A DNA stretch of 64,000 nt, from assembly GCF_013410545.1 (NCBI RefSeq), contig NZ_JACCFV010000001.1, positions 62,001 to 126,000 on the forward strand, given 5' to 3'. Origin of the DNA: Pseudoclavibacter chungangensis (GTDB lineage: Bacteria > Actinomycetota > Actinomycetes > Actinomycetales > Microbacteriaceae). Below the pieces are notes generated by a model. It saw only the letters and a program-made list of their open reading frames with translations. It was not told where the DNA came from and did no database searches. A program made the translations under genes and the position numbers. Of this stretch, positions 16,046-24,479 are shown piece after piece. Numbering within the stretch: the first letter of the stretch is position 1; each line of letters starts with the position of its first letter.

Positions 16046-17898
16046 GCGGGGTCCTCCTGCGTGCGCGGCCCGTGGCGCGCGTCGTCGTCGGTCGTGGGCG
16101 TGTCACTCGTGGCGCGCCCGGTCGTCGCGGTGGCGCCGTCACCGGGGGACGGCTGCCCGTCCGGCTCCGCCGGTGCGTCCGGCTCCTCGCGCGCGAACAC
16201 GACGAGGGGCAGCGTCACCTCGCGACCCGTCCCGGCCGTTCCGTCGACGCGGACGCGGTCCCGTCCCTCCTCGTGGACGGCGTCGCGTTCGATCGCGAGA
16301 TCGAGCACGCTGAGCACGAGGCCGAGGCGGCGGAACTCGGGGTCGGTCGCGGCGTACACATCGGCGCCCGTCACGGTCTCGCGCGTCGCGAGCAGGTGTT
16401 CGACGGTCGCCTCCGCCGCGGCCGCGCTCGTGCCGGCCGCGAGGCGCAGCGCGAGCCGGTCCTCGTTGGGCAGCGTCGTCGCGTCGGTCGCCGCGACGAC
16501 GTCGACGCTCGGGCGCCCCCGGTCGCGCCACGGCTGCATCTGCGAGACGTCGCGCACATCGGCGCCGCCGAGCCCGAGTACGTCGACGGGCACGGTCACG
16601 CGGCCGGGGCGATGCGCGACCCACGCGTCGCCCGCCTCGAGCGCGCGCTCGGTGAGCGTGAGCAGGCGGTGGTGCTTCTCGGCACCCGAGCGGGTGAGGA
16701 AGCGTCGCAGCGACGACGTCCAGCGGCTGTAGCTCTCCTGCACCTCCTGCTCCTCGGCGAGCAGCGAGGAGATGAGTGATTCGAGGCGCGTGCGCTGCGA
16801 CTCCGTGAGCTCGGCGGCGAACGGTCCCTCGAGGATCTGCCCGATGTCCTCCCGCATCGCGTCGATCCCGCGGGACGAGAGCATCGCCGCGAAGCCGCGG
16901 TACGCGCGTCCCTCGGGGGTCTGCTCGAGCAGATCGTTCTCCTGCAGGTAGCGGTCGACGAGCGCGCCCTTCCCGATGCGCTCGAACGACGCCTTGCGGG
17001 CGACCTCGCGGTGCCGCTGCTCGACCATGCCGCTGAGCTGGCGGAAGCTCTCGGGCAGTGACGACGTGAGCCGGACGACCTCGTCGAGCTGGCGCGCGGC
17101 CGCCTCGGGCGCGACGCGCTCGGGCCCCTGCGTCTCGATCGCGGCGCGACGCGCCCGGAGCGCCTCGATCTCCTCGTCGATTCGTGCGAGCTGCGCCTCC
17201 GCGCTCGGGTTCGCGAGATCCGCGAGGCGGCGGACGGCGTGCGTGATGCTCCCGAGTCGCGCCTCCGAGACGGCGCTCTCGTGGGCGCCCAGCTCGCGCA
17301 CGATGCGCAGCGCGCGCAGCGCGTGCTGGGAGAGGCGGTAGTGCGCGCGTCCCTCGGGGCCGCCCGCGCGGGTGCGCACGAGCCAGCGCCGCTCGACCCA
17401 CGCGCGGCAGTAGGCGGCGGGATCGGGGCGGGGATCGTCGCCCGCGCGACGATCGCCGTCGGCGGCCTCGTCACGCAGGCCTGGGGCCTCTGCTTCGTCG
17501 TCCGCGTCGTCGTCCGCAGCCTCGTCGTCGTGCGCAGCCCGCTCGTCGTCCGCAGCTCCGAGGTCCGTCGCGTCGTCGTCCGCCGCACGGTCGTCCGTCG
17601 GGTCGTCGGCGACATCCGCCGCGCCACCGCGCGTCGCGAGGTCTTCGCCGTCGTCCCCCTCGCGGCGCACCTCGACGGCCCGGTCGGTCGCGAGTTGTGC
17701 GAGCACCTCGGCCACGCGCTGGTGGAACCAATCGGCCGAGACGGGTGCGACGGCACGCTCGAGGCACCGCGAGAAGAGCGGGATGATCCACCGGCCGTTG
17801 TGGCTGCGCAACAGCGCCCACGTCGGGTCGCTCTCCCACACCGCCGCCACGTCCGCGTCGCGGAGGGCGCCGTCGGGCGGCGAGGCAGGATCCGGCAC
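16042..17898 (-). CDS. jetA: JetA/MksF-like kleisin subunit (DUF3375)
   Basis: 618 residues from the GTG at 17898, which has GGAG five bases upstream; longer in-frame starts lack support. The N-terminal WTALLRSHNGRW-like region, the repeated winged-helix and helical blocks, and FFRQLSGM-type and LVDRYLQENDLLEQTPEGRA motifs fit the DUF3375 kleisin of Wadjet/Mks systems (usually about 480-500 residues). The extra length comes mainly from an acidic Asp/Ala-rich insertion at about residues 80-160, encoded by a GTC/GTCG-rich repetitive tract, and an acidic tail. First gene of a three-gene operon with JetB and JetC. Role: closes the SMC ring around DNA. Confidence 0.85.
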   Translation of the reverse strand: MPDPASPPDGALRDADVAAVWESDPTWALLRSHNGRWIIPLFSRCLERAVAPVSADWFHQRVAEVLAQLATDRAVEVRREGDDGEDLATRGGAADVADDPTDDRAADDDATDLGAADDERAAHDDEAADDDADDEAEAPGLRDEAADGDRRAGDDPRPDPAAYCRAWVERRWLVRTRAGGPEGRAHYRLSQHALRALRIVRELGAHESAVSEARLGSITHAVRRLADLANPSAEAQLARIDEEIEALRARRAAIETQGPERVAPEAAARQLDEVVRLTSSLPESFRQLSGMVEQRHREVARKASFERIGKGALVDRYLQENDLLEQTPEGRAYRGFAAMLSSRGIDAMREDIGQILEGPFAAELTESQRTRLESLISSLLAEEQEVQESYSRWTSSLRRFLTRSGAEKHHRLLTLTERALEAGDAWVAHRPGRVTVPVDVLGLGGADVRDVSQMQPWRDRGRPSVDVVAATDATTLPNEDRLALRLAAGTSAAAAEATVEHLLATRETVTGADVYAATDPEFRRLGLVLSVLDLAIERDAVHEEGRDRVRVDGTAGTGREVTLPLVVFAREEPDAPAEPDGQPSPGDGATATTGRATSDTPTTDDDARHGPRTQEDPA

Positions 17899-18206
17899 GC
17901 GTGCTCCAGGGATCGGGGTGGGGAGGAATGGCGGCTCCCGCGACGGAGGTCCGCGACGGCAGCGCGTACGAGGGTAGCCGAGAGCCGACACATGCCGTCC
18001 GCGGGCGACGGGTCGCGACCGCCCTACCGCGACCGGATGGCGGATCTGCACACTCGCCGGGCGCACGATTGGACGAATCCGCGCGATCGTCGCGTCGCCT
18101 CGTGTCTAGCCTGACACCACACCGGCCTGACACCGCACCGGCACGGGCCGAACGATCCGGACGAACTCCCGGCGAACAGTCCCGGCGAACGACAAAGGGG
18201 AACGCG
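17899..18206. promoter_or_regulatory. Divergent promoter region of jetABC and mmsA, with a 16-bp tandem repeat
   Basis: 308 bp without a gene. Two adjacent 16-bp copies of CTGACACC(A/G)CACCGGC lie at 18111-18126 and 18127-18142, differing at one base, about 65 bp before the mmsA start; they are candidates for a regulator site. TTGGAC at about 18069 and TAGCCT at about 18107 may be promoter parts, but spacing is not ideal. AAAGGGG precedes the mmsA ATG. Confidence 0.4.
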
Positions 18207-19730
18207 ATGACCGATACCACCGAGACCACGACGAGCGAGCTGCCCGTCGTCCCGCACTGGATCGGTGGCGCCGAGCGCGCCTCGACGAGCGGCCGTACGG
18301 CGCCCGTCCACGACCCGGCGCTCGGTGTCGTCACGAAGAACGTCGGTCTCGCGGACCGCGCCGAGATCGACGAGGCGATCGCCTCGGCGGCGGCCGCGTT
18401 CCCCGCGTGGAGCCAGCTCTCGCTCGCGCGCCGGCAGGCCGTGCTGTTCAAGTTCCGCGAACTCCTCGACGCGCGGAAGGGTGAGCTCGCCGAGATCATC
18501 ACGAGCGAGCACGGCAAGGTCGTCTCGGACGCCCTCGGCGAGATCTCGCGCGGCCAGGAGGTCGTCGAGTTCGCGACCGGTCTCGCCCACCACCTCAAGG
18601 GCGAGTTCAGCGACCAGGTGTCGACGGGCGTCGACGTCTACTCGATCCGTGAGCCGCTCGGCGTCGTCGGCATCGTCTCGCCGTTCAACTTCCCCGCCAT
18701 GGTGCCCGCCTGGTTCTTCCCCATCGCGATCGCGGCGGGCAACACGGTCGTCCTGAAGCCCTCCGAGAAGGACCCGAGCGCGGCGCTCTGGCTCGCGCGC
18801 CTCTGGAAGGAGGCGGGGCTCCCGGACGGCGTGTTCAACGTGCTCAACGGCGACAAGGAGGCCGTCGACGGCCTGCTGACCCACCCCGACGTCGCCGCGA
18901 TCAGCTTCGTCGGCTCGACCCCCATCGCGAAGTACGTGTACGAGACGGGCACGGCGCACGGCAAGCGCGTGCAGGCGCTCGGCGGTGCCAAGAACCACAT
19001 GCTCGTCCTGCCCGACGCCGACCTCGACCTCGTCGCCGACTCGGCGATCAACGCGGGCTTCGGCTCGGCGGGTGAGCGCTGCATGGCGATCTCGGTCGTC
19101 GTCGCGGTCGAACCCGTCGCCGACGAGCTCGTCGCGAAGATCGCCGAGCGCGCGAAGGGACTCCGCACGGGCGACGGCCGCCGCGAGTGCGACATGGGCC
19201 CGCTCGTCACGCGCGAGCACCGCGACCGCGTCGCGAGCTACATCGACATCGCCGAGCAGGACGGCGCCGAGGTCGTCGTCGACGGCCGCGGCATCGAGGT
19301 CGACGGCGAGGCGGGCGGTTTCTGGCTCGGCCCGACGCTCATCGACCGTGTGCCGACGTCGAGCCGCGTTTACACGGACGAGATCTTCGGGCCCGTCCTC
19401 GCGATCGTCCGCGTCCCCAGCTTCGACGAGGGCGTCGCACTCATCAACTCGGGCGCTTACGGCAACGGCACCGCGATCTTCACGAACGACGGCGGCGCGG
19501 TGCGCCGGTTCCAGCGCGAGGTGAAGGTCGGCATGATCGGCATCAACGTGCCCATTCCCGTCCCCGTCGCGACGTTCAGTTTCGGCGGCTGGCGCGAGTC
19601 GCTCTTCGGCGACACGAAGGCGCACGGCGCCGAGGGCGTGCGGTTCTACACGCAGCAGAAGGCCATCACGAGCCGCTGGCTCGACCCGAGCCACGGCGGC
19701 ATCAACCTCGGCTTCCCCGAGAACGCCTGA
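18207..19730 (+). CDS. mmsA: CoA-acylating methylmalonate-semialdehyde dehydrogenase
   Basis: 507 residues. Aldehyde dehydrogenase fold with SPFNFPAMVPAWFFPIAIAA, the catalytic cysteine in GSAGERCMA (Cys292, the same number as in characterised IolA/MmsA enzymes), and the MMSDH-specific C-terminal block INVPIPVPVATFSFGGWR. It converts methylmalonate or malonate semialdehyde, NAD+ and CoA to propionyl- or acetyl-CoA and CO2, the last step of valine, beta-alanine or inositol breakdown. A PucR regulator and a class III aminotransferase follow; together these suit beta-alanine use, while the HIBYL-CoA hydrolase at 27 kb suits valine. Confidence 0.92.
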   Translation: MTDTTETTTSELPVVPHWIGGAERASTSGRTAPVHDPALGVVTKNVGLADRAEIDEAIASAAAAFPAWSQLSLARRQAVLFKFRELLDARKGELAEIITSEHGKVVSDALGEISRGQEVVEFATGLAHHLKGEFSDQVSTGVDVYSIREPLGVVGIVSPFNFPAMVPAWFFPIAIAAGNTVVLKPSEKDPSAALWLARLWKEAGLPDGVFNVLNGDKEAVDGLLTHPDVAAISFVGSTPIAKYVYETGTAHGKRVQALGGAKNHMLVLPDADLDLVADSAINAGFGSAGERCMAISVVVAVEPVADELVAKIAERAKGLRTGDGRRECDMGPLVTREHRDRVASYIDIAEQDGAEVVVDGRGIEVDGEAGGFWLGPTLIDRVPTSSRVYTDEIFGPVLAIVRVPSFDEGVALINSGAYGNGTAIFTNDGGAVRRFQREVKVGMIGINVPIPVPVATFSFGGWRESLFGDTKAHGAEGVRFYTQQKAITSRWLDPSHGGINLGFPENA

Positions 19731-19978
19731 GACCGGGGCGCGCGTGGGCCGGGGGGCCGCGCGCGTCCCCCTCGGCCGGGCAGATCGGGCCGGCCAAGAA
19801 CCCGGCACCCGCCGCGCCACCCGGCGTGCGTCGCGTGCCACCCGTCGGACGGTTCGTGACGGCCGTCAGGCGGCATCCCCGTGCCGGGTCGAGCATCGTG
19901 CTCGACCTCGCCTCGTCCGCCGCCCGACCGGGCCGCCCCCACCGGTCGGGCGGCGCGCGGGATCACAGCGGTGCCGGG

Positions 19979-21541
19979 TCACGCGCGGACGGTCGCGCTC
20001 CCGATCGCGTCTGGTCCTCGCCGACCCTCGAGCAGTCGCAGAGCGGTCCACAGTTCCGCGCGATCCGCGAATCGGGCGAGGTCGACCTGCAGCAGCTCCT
20101 CGACCGTCCGGAGCCGGTTTCGGAGTGTGTGCCGGTGCACCTCGAGTTCGCGCGCCGCGGGGTCCCACGCGCCGTTGTGGCGGAGCCAGACCTCGAGTGA
20201 GCGCAACAGCACCGCGCGCTCCGGCCGCCCCGGCTCGAGCAGGGGTGCGAGCATCCGCCGGGCGAGCGGCGTCGCCCCCGCGGCCTCCAGGAACCCGATG
20301 ATGCCTTCGTCCGCGAGGTCGGCGAACGCGACGACGGGCCGCTCCGGCGTGGCCCGCTCGAGCGCCCTTCGCGCCTCGGTGAGTGCACGATCGAGCTCGC
20401 CCCAATCGGCCTCGGTCGAGACCCCGGCGTGCAGTCCGTGCCGCTCGGCGAGCGCGACGATCCCGTCGAACGCCCCTCCTGCGGTCAGCACGACGACGTC
20501 CCCCTCGTGCTGCGCGTGGAACACCTCACCCCCGGCGCCGTCGGCCCGCACCTCCAGCTCGCTCAGCGCCGCCCGTTCGGGGCCGGGCTCGCCTCGCACG
20601 ACGACCGCACGGAACGGGACGGCGGGCAGCCCGTCCCACAACCGGTCGGCCGTCTCGCGCGCCACATCGAACACTCCCGCGAGCAGGAGTTCGAAGACGC
20701 CCGCACGAACCCGCAAGCGCGCGGTCTCGAGCGTGCTGCTCTGCTCGAGCGCGATGCTCGCGAGGCCGATGACGCTCGAGATCAGGTCGTGCTCGGCGGC
20801 GTCGGGCGGTGCCGGTGAGCCGACCACGAGCACACCGCGGAGCCGACCGCGCTGGCCGAGCGTCTGGAAGGTGGCACCAGCGTCGCCCCGCTGCACCCGG
20901 CCGCCCGAGGTCGCGCCACGCTGCAGCGCGAGTCGTACCGCCTCGTCGATGTCCGCCGCGAGTGCGGGCGGGACGTCGGCGCCGCCCTCGGCGAGCATGC
21001 GCCGGCCGGCGGCGTCGAACAGCACCGCCCACGTGCGCAATTGCTGTTCGAGCGCGCGCAGGACGGCGCGCAGTCCGTCGGGCCGCATCGCGGCCCGCGC
21101 GACGACCCGCTGGGCCTGCCGCGACCACTCGAGCTGCTCGTGCCGATCGGCCGCGATCACGTCGGCGACGTGGCGGATGATCGCGATGAACGGCGTCCGC
21201 TCCGCGACCTCGACGAGCGGGAACCCCGATGCGCGGCACGCACGGACGAGACCCTCCGGGACGGCGTCGTGGGCGACGGCGGTCGCGAAACCGAGCGCGA
21301 GCACGCCGCGCGACCGGAGCCGCTCGACGTAGTCGTCGGCGGCGACCGGGGCGTCACCGAGGAACTGCATGCCGTCCGTGAGGAGGAGCTGATCCGGTTC
21401 GAGCCACGGTGTTGGGTCGGCGAGATCCGAACTGTGCACCCATGAGATCGCCCGATCCATGACGTCCTGATCATCGAACCCCGTGACCGTGCGCAGCGCG
21501 AACTCGTCGTGCGCCAGCAGGGAACGCAGCGTCGTGGGCAT
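19979..21541 (-). CDS. PucR-family transcriptional regulator
   Basis: 520 residues from the ATG at 21541. The N-terminal third is the PucR sensor domain (AISWVHSSDLADPTPWLEPD, LLLTDGMQF), the middle a GAF/GGDEF-like region, and the C-terminal 60 residues the PucR helix-turn-helix (ELEVHRHTLRNRLRTVEELL). PucR regulators control purine, GABA, beta-alanine and proline catabolism. It lies between MMSDH and a divergently transcribed aminotransferase; the 174-bp gap to the latter should contain its operator. Control of one or both neighbours is inference from position. Confidence 0.88.
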   Translation of the reverse strand: MPTTLRSLLAHDEFALRTVTGFDDQDVMDRAISWVHSSDLADPTPWLEPDQLLLTDGMQFLGDAPVAADDYVERLRSRGVLALGFATAVAHDAVPEGLVRACRASGFPLVEVAERTPFIAIIRHVADVIAADRHEQLEWSRQAQRVVARAAMRPDGLRAVLRALEQQLRTWAVLFDAAGRRMLAEGGADVPPALAADIDEAVRLALQRGATSGGRVQRGDAGATFQTLGQRGRLRGVLVVGSPAPPDAAEHDLISSVIGLASIALEQSSTLETARLRVRAGVFELLLAGVFDVARETADRLWDGLPAVPFRAVVVRGEPGPERAALSELEVRADGAGGEVFHAQHEGDVVVLTAGGAFDGIVALAERHGLHAGVSTEADWGELDRALTEARRALERATPERPVVAFADLADEGIIGFLEAAGATPLARRMLAPLLEPGRPERAVLLRSLEVWLRHNGAWDPAARELEVHRHTLRNRLRTVEELLQVDLARFADRAELWTALRLLEGRRGPDAIGSATVRA

Positions 21542-21715
21542 GTGGGCCTCGATTCCGGGGCGGAACGGGGAGGCGCACATCGGCGGATGCCGCGTGACCG
21601 CCACGCGGCGGCGTGACAATCCGTACAGTCGATGTGCGTCAGTATGGACAGAAGCGTAGGTCACTGCCGGATGATCCGGGGGAAGATGGTCGTCCGCACG
21701 ATCCCAGGAGGAACC

Positions 21716-23038
21716 ATGAGCTTCGAACCAGGCCTCACCGACGGCCCCACGAGCGACGAGGTCGTGGCCGCCGACCTCGCGCACGTCTTCCACTCCTGGT
21801 CGGCGCAGGGATCCCTCGCCCCGATCGCGATCCGCGGCGGCGAGGGCAGCCGTGTGTGGGACCACGACGGCAACCGCTACCTCGACTTCTCGAGCCAGCT
21901 CGTCAACGTCACGATCGGTTACCAGCACCCGCGCGTCGTCGAAGCCGTTCGCGAGCAGGCCGAACGGCTCGTGACGATCGGCCCCGCCGCCGCGAACGAG
22001 ACCCGCGCCGAGGCCGCCCGGCTCATCGCCTCGCACGCGCCCGAAGGCTTCGAGAAGGTGTTCTTCACGAACGGCGGCGCCGACGCGAACGAGAACGCGA
22101 TCCGCATGGCGCGCCTGTACACCGGGCGCGACAAGATCATCTCGCGCTACCGCTCGTACCACGGCAACACGGGCGCGGCGATCGTCGCGACCGGCGACTG
22201 GCGCCGCATCCCCAACGAGTACGCGCGCGGCCACGTCCACACGTTCGGGCCGTACCTCTACCGCTCCGAGTTCTGGGCCGACAGCCCCGAGCAGGAGACC
22301 GAGCGCGCGCTCCACCACCTCCGCCGCGTCGTGCAGGCGGAGGGGCCCGAGTCGGTCGCCGCGATCCTGCTAGAGTCGATCCCCGGCACCGCGGGCGTGC
22401 TCGTCCCGCCGCCCGGTTACCTGCGCGGCGTGCGCGAGATCGCCGACGAGTACGGCATCGTGCTCATCCTCGACGAGGTCATGGCCGGCTTCGCACGCGC
22501 CGGTCGCTGGTTCGCGTTCGAGGACCACGACGTGACCCCCGACCTCATCACCTTCGCGAAGGGCGTCAACTCGGGCTACGTGCCCGTCGGTGGCGTCATC
22601 ATCTCCGACCCGATCGCGCACCACTTCGACGACCGCGTCTTCCCCGGCGGCCTCACCTACTCGGGCCACCCGCTCGCCGCGGCGAGCATCGTCGCGTCGA
22701 TCCGCGCGTTCGAGGACGAGGGCATCGTCGAGCACGCCCGCATGATCGGCGACGAGCACATCGGGCCGGCACTGCGCGCGCTCGCGGAGCGTCACGACGT
22801 CATCGGCGAGGTGCGCGGCGTCGGCGTCTTCTGGGCGCTCGAACTCGTGGCCGACCGAACGACGCGCGCGCCGCTGCCCGCGGCCGACGTGGCACGCATC
22901 AAGTCGGGCCTCGTCGCTGCGGGCCTCCTGCCGTTCGTCGCCGACAACCGCATCCACGTCGTCCCGCCGGCCGTCGTGACGGCAGCCGAGGTCGCGGAGG
23001 GCGTCGGCATCATCGACGACGTGCTCTCGCGGGTCTAG
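21716..23038 (+). CDS. Class III (omega) aminotransferase
   Basis: 440 residues from the ATG at 21716, with AGGAGG upstream. Fold-type I motifs: VFFTNGGADANENAIRMAR, the LDEVMAGFARAGRW aspartate region, and the PLP lysine in TFAKGVNSGY (Lys282). The subgroup contains taurine:pyruvate, beta-alanine:pyruvate and GABA aminotransferases. With MMSDH two genes away and the PucR regulator between, beta-alanine to malonate semialdehyde is the favoured reaction; GABA to succinate semialdehyde is the alternative given the decarboxylase and SSADH genes in the window. Confidence 0.88.
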   Translation: MSFEPGLTDGPTSDEVVAADLAHVFHSWSAQGSLAPIAIRGGEGSRVWDHDGNRYLDFSSQLVNVTIGYQHPRVVEAVREQAERLVTIGPAAANETRAEAARLIASHAPEGFEKVFFTNGGADANENAIRMARLYTGRDKIISRYRSYHGNTGAAIVATGDWRRIPNEYARGHVHTFGPYLYRSEFWADSPEQETERALHHLRRVVQAEGPESVAAILLESIPGTAGVLVPPPGYLRGVREIADEYGIVLILDEVMAGFARAGRWFAFEDHDVTPDLITFAKGVNSGYVPVGGVIISDPIAHHFDDRVFPGGLTYSGHPLAAASIVASIRAFEDEGIVEHARMIGDEHIGPALRALAERHDVIGEVRGVGVFWALELVADRTTRAPLPAADVARIKSGLVAAGLLPFVADNRIHVVPPAVVTAAEVAEGVGIIDDVLSRV

Positions 23039-23342
23039 GCGGTCGGCCGCCGACGGCGGGGTCGCGGGTCGGGCGGATGCTCGGCGATCGCGACCCCGGC
23101 CGTTCGGCGACGAGCGAGATCACGGGCGTCCCAGGCGTCCCAGGCGTCCTCTGTCGGCCGCCCCGAGTGTGCGGCCCACGTGGTCCACGCGGTGTACGTC
23201 GGCGAGCGGCGGCTGCTCCTGGGCGCCTGCGCTCCTGCGCTTCTGTGCGGCTGCGGGGCGTGCGGCCGCGCCTGTGGGCCCGTGTGTCTGCGGGCCGTGC
23301 GGCCGTGCGGCCGTGCGGCCGTGCGGCCGTTGAGCGTGTGCG
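23039..23342. repeat. Convergent intergenic region with short tandem repeats
   Basis: 304 bp between convergent genes, no gene seen. Three 9-bp copies of GGCGTCCCA start at 23125 (to about 23150), and four 8-bp copies of GTGCGGCC occupy 23297-23328. These are simple GC-rich slippage repeats; no spacers or palindromic arrays are present. Confidence 0.6.
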
Positions 23343-23711
23343 CTACCGCGTGCTCGTCGCCTGCGCGCGCCGCCGCAGCGCCAGCTCGCGGAGGGCCAGG
23401 AAGAGCGGGAACGTGAACGCGACGGCGATCGCGAACGAGAGGACGACGAGGATCCAGGCCCACCGACTCCACCCGAGCCGGTGTCCCTCGACGAGCATGA
23501 AGATGCTGACGACGATCGCCACGACGATGATGTCGACGGCTGCCGATGAGCTCGCGGGGTTCGCGAACCACCCATCGAGATAGCCGATGTCCGGCATCGA
23601 CGAGATGAACGCGATGTTGTAGGCCCAGGTGCCGATCGCACCCACGATCGCCAGGACGGCGTAGACGATCGCGAGGACCGGTGGGCGACTCGGGGTCGAT
23701 GCGCGCGTCAT
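23343..23711 (-). CDS. DUF2834-like small membrane protein
   Basis: 122 residues from the ATG at 23711. Three hydrophobic segments (VLAIVYAVLAIVGAIGTWAY, a central VDIIVVAIVVSIFM, and WAWILVVLSFAIAVAFTFPL) with the conserved WAYNIAFI and FVxxxHRLGWSRW-like motifs of DUF2834. Integral membrane protein of unknown role. It is divergent from the MerR regulator and shares its 72-bp promoter region, so it is a likely MerR target. Confidence 0.75.
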   Translation of the reverse strand: MTRASTPSRPPVLAIVYAVLAIVGAIGTWAYNIAFISSMPDIGYLDGWFANPASSSAAVDIIVVAIVVSIFMLVEGHRLGWSRWAWILVVLSFAIAVAFTFPLFLALRELALRRRAQATSTR

Positions 23712-23748
23712 GATCTCTCCTCCGTGGGATCGGTGACCGATGTCGGCA

Positions 23749-23783
23749 TTGATAGTAACAGTATCGAGAGTCATACTGTCAGG
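23749..23783 (+). promoter_or_regulatory. MerR-type operator inside a leaderless promoter
   Basis: Inverted repeat ACAGTAT (23758-23764) and ATACTGT (23773-23779) with an 8-bp spacer; adding two more bases per arm gives one mismatch. TTGATA at 23749-23754 and CATACT at 23772-23777 (17-bp spacing) form a promoter around the dyad. The MerR ATG at 23784 follows the -10 element by six bases and has no Shine-Dalgarno, so the transcript is probably leaderless and autoregulated. Confidence 0.6.
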
Positions 23784-24479
23784 ATGCGTATCTCCGAACT
23801 CGCCGACGTCACGGATGTCCCGGTCGCGTCGATCAAGTACTACGTCCGCGAGGGATTGCTCTGGCCGGGCGAGCGGGTCGGGCACAACCAGACCGCCTAC
23901 ACCGACGCACACGCCGACCGGCTCCGCCTCGTTCGAGCGCTCCTCGAGGTGGGCCGATTGAGCATCGCGAGCGCGAAGCAGGTCATCGCCGCGATCGACG
24001 AGCCCGAGCTGGAACTGCTCGAGGTCCTCGGGATCGCGCAGCAATCTCTGCCCGCGGCTCCCTCGCGGCCGACACCCGAGTCCCTCGGCCGAGTCGAGGC
24101 CCTCGCGACCGAGCGCGGCTGGACGTCGTTCTGCACGCCGACGCCGAACCCCGGCCTCGCGCTCGCGGCGGCCGCCCTCGACGGCATGCACGCATCGGGC
24201 CTCGAGAACGTGCAGCCGCTGCTCGGAAGCTTCGCCGAGGCGGCGGAGACCGCCGCGAGAGCCGACGTCGACTTCGTCCTCTCCACCACGAACCGCGACG
24301 ACCAGATCCGAACGGTCGCCGTCGGGATTCCGCTCGGTGACGCCCTGTTCGCGGGGCTCCGACGAATGGCCCAGGAGTCCGAGTCCGCGCGCAGGCTCGA
24401 AACCGCCCCGACGACCCAGGAGTCCGAGCTCGCGCGCGGGCTCGGAGCCGGCCCGACGACCCCAGGGAGCACGCCGTGA
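23784..24479 (+). CDS. MerR-family transcriptional regulator
   Basis: 231 residues from the ATG at 23784. The first 70 residues are a MerR winged helix (MRISELADVTDVPVASIKYY, VREGLLWPG, then NQTAYTDAHADRLRLVRALL). The C-terminal effector part is Ala/Glu-rich and not one of the cysteine-containing metal-binding types, so an organic ligand is more likely than a metal. The stop overlaps the GTG of a polytopic membrane protein, and a membrane protein lies divergently, which suggests regulation of small membrane proteins by one ligand. Near the end two copies of a QESE(S/L)ARxLxxxPTT repeat occur, probably a recent duplication. Confidence 0.85.
   Translation: MRISELADVTDVPVASIKYYVREGLLWPGERVGHNQTAYTDAHADRLRLVRALLEVGRLSIASAKQVIAAIDEPELELLEVLGIAQQSLPAAPSRPTPESLGRVEALATERGWTSFCTPTPNPGLALAAAALDGMHASGLENVQPLLGSFAEAAETAARADVDFVLSTTNRDDQIRTVAVGIPLGDALFAGLRRMAQESESARRLETAPTTQESELARGLGAGPTTPGSTP

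Noticed and set aside
16596..17993. Additional minus-strand frame inside jetA
   Set aside because: Out-of-frame Arg/Ser/Ala-rich shadow of the same gene.
18111..18142. 16-bp tandem repeat as an attachment site or target duplication
   Set aside because: The copies are directly adjacent with one mismatch and no integrase or element lies between or beside them; a regulatory or slippage origin is more likely.
23297..23328. Four 8-bp repeats as a possible CRISPR or origin iteron array
   Set aside because: Units are too short, directly adjacent and low in complexity; no spacers and no cas or rep genes nearby.
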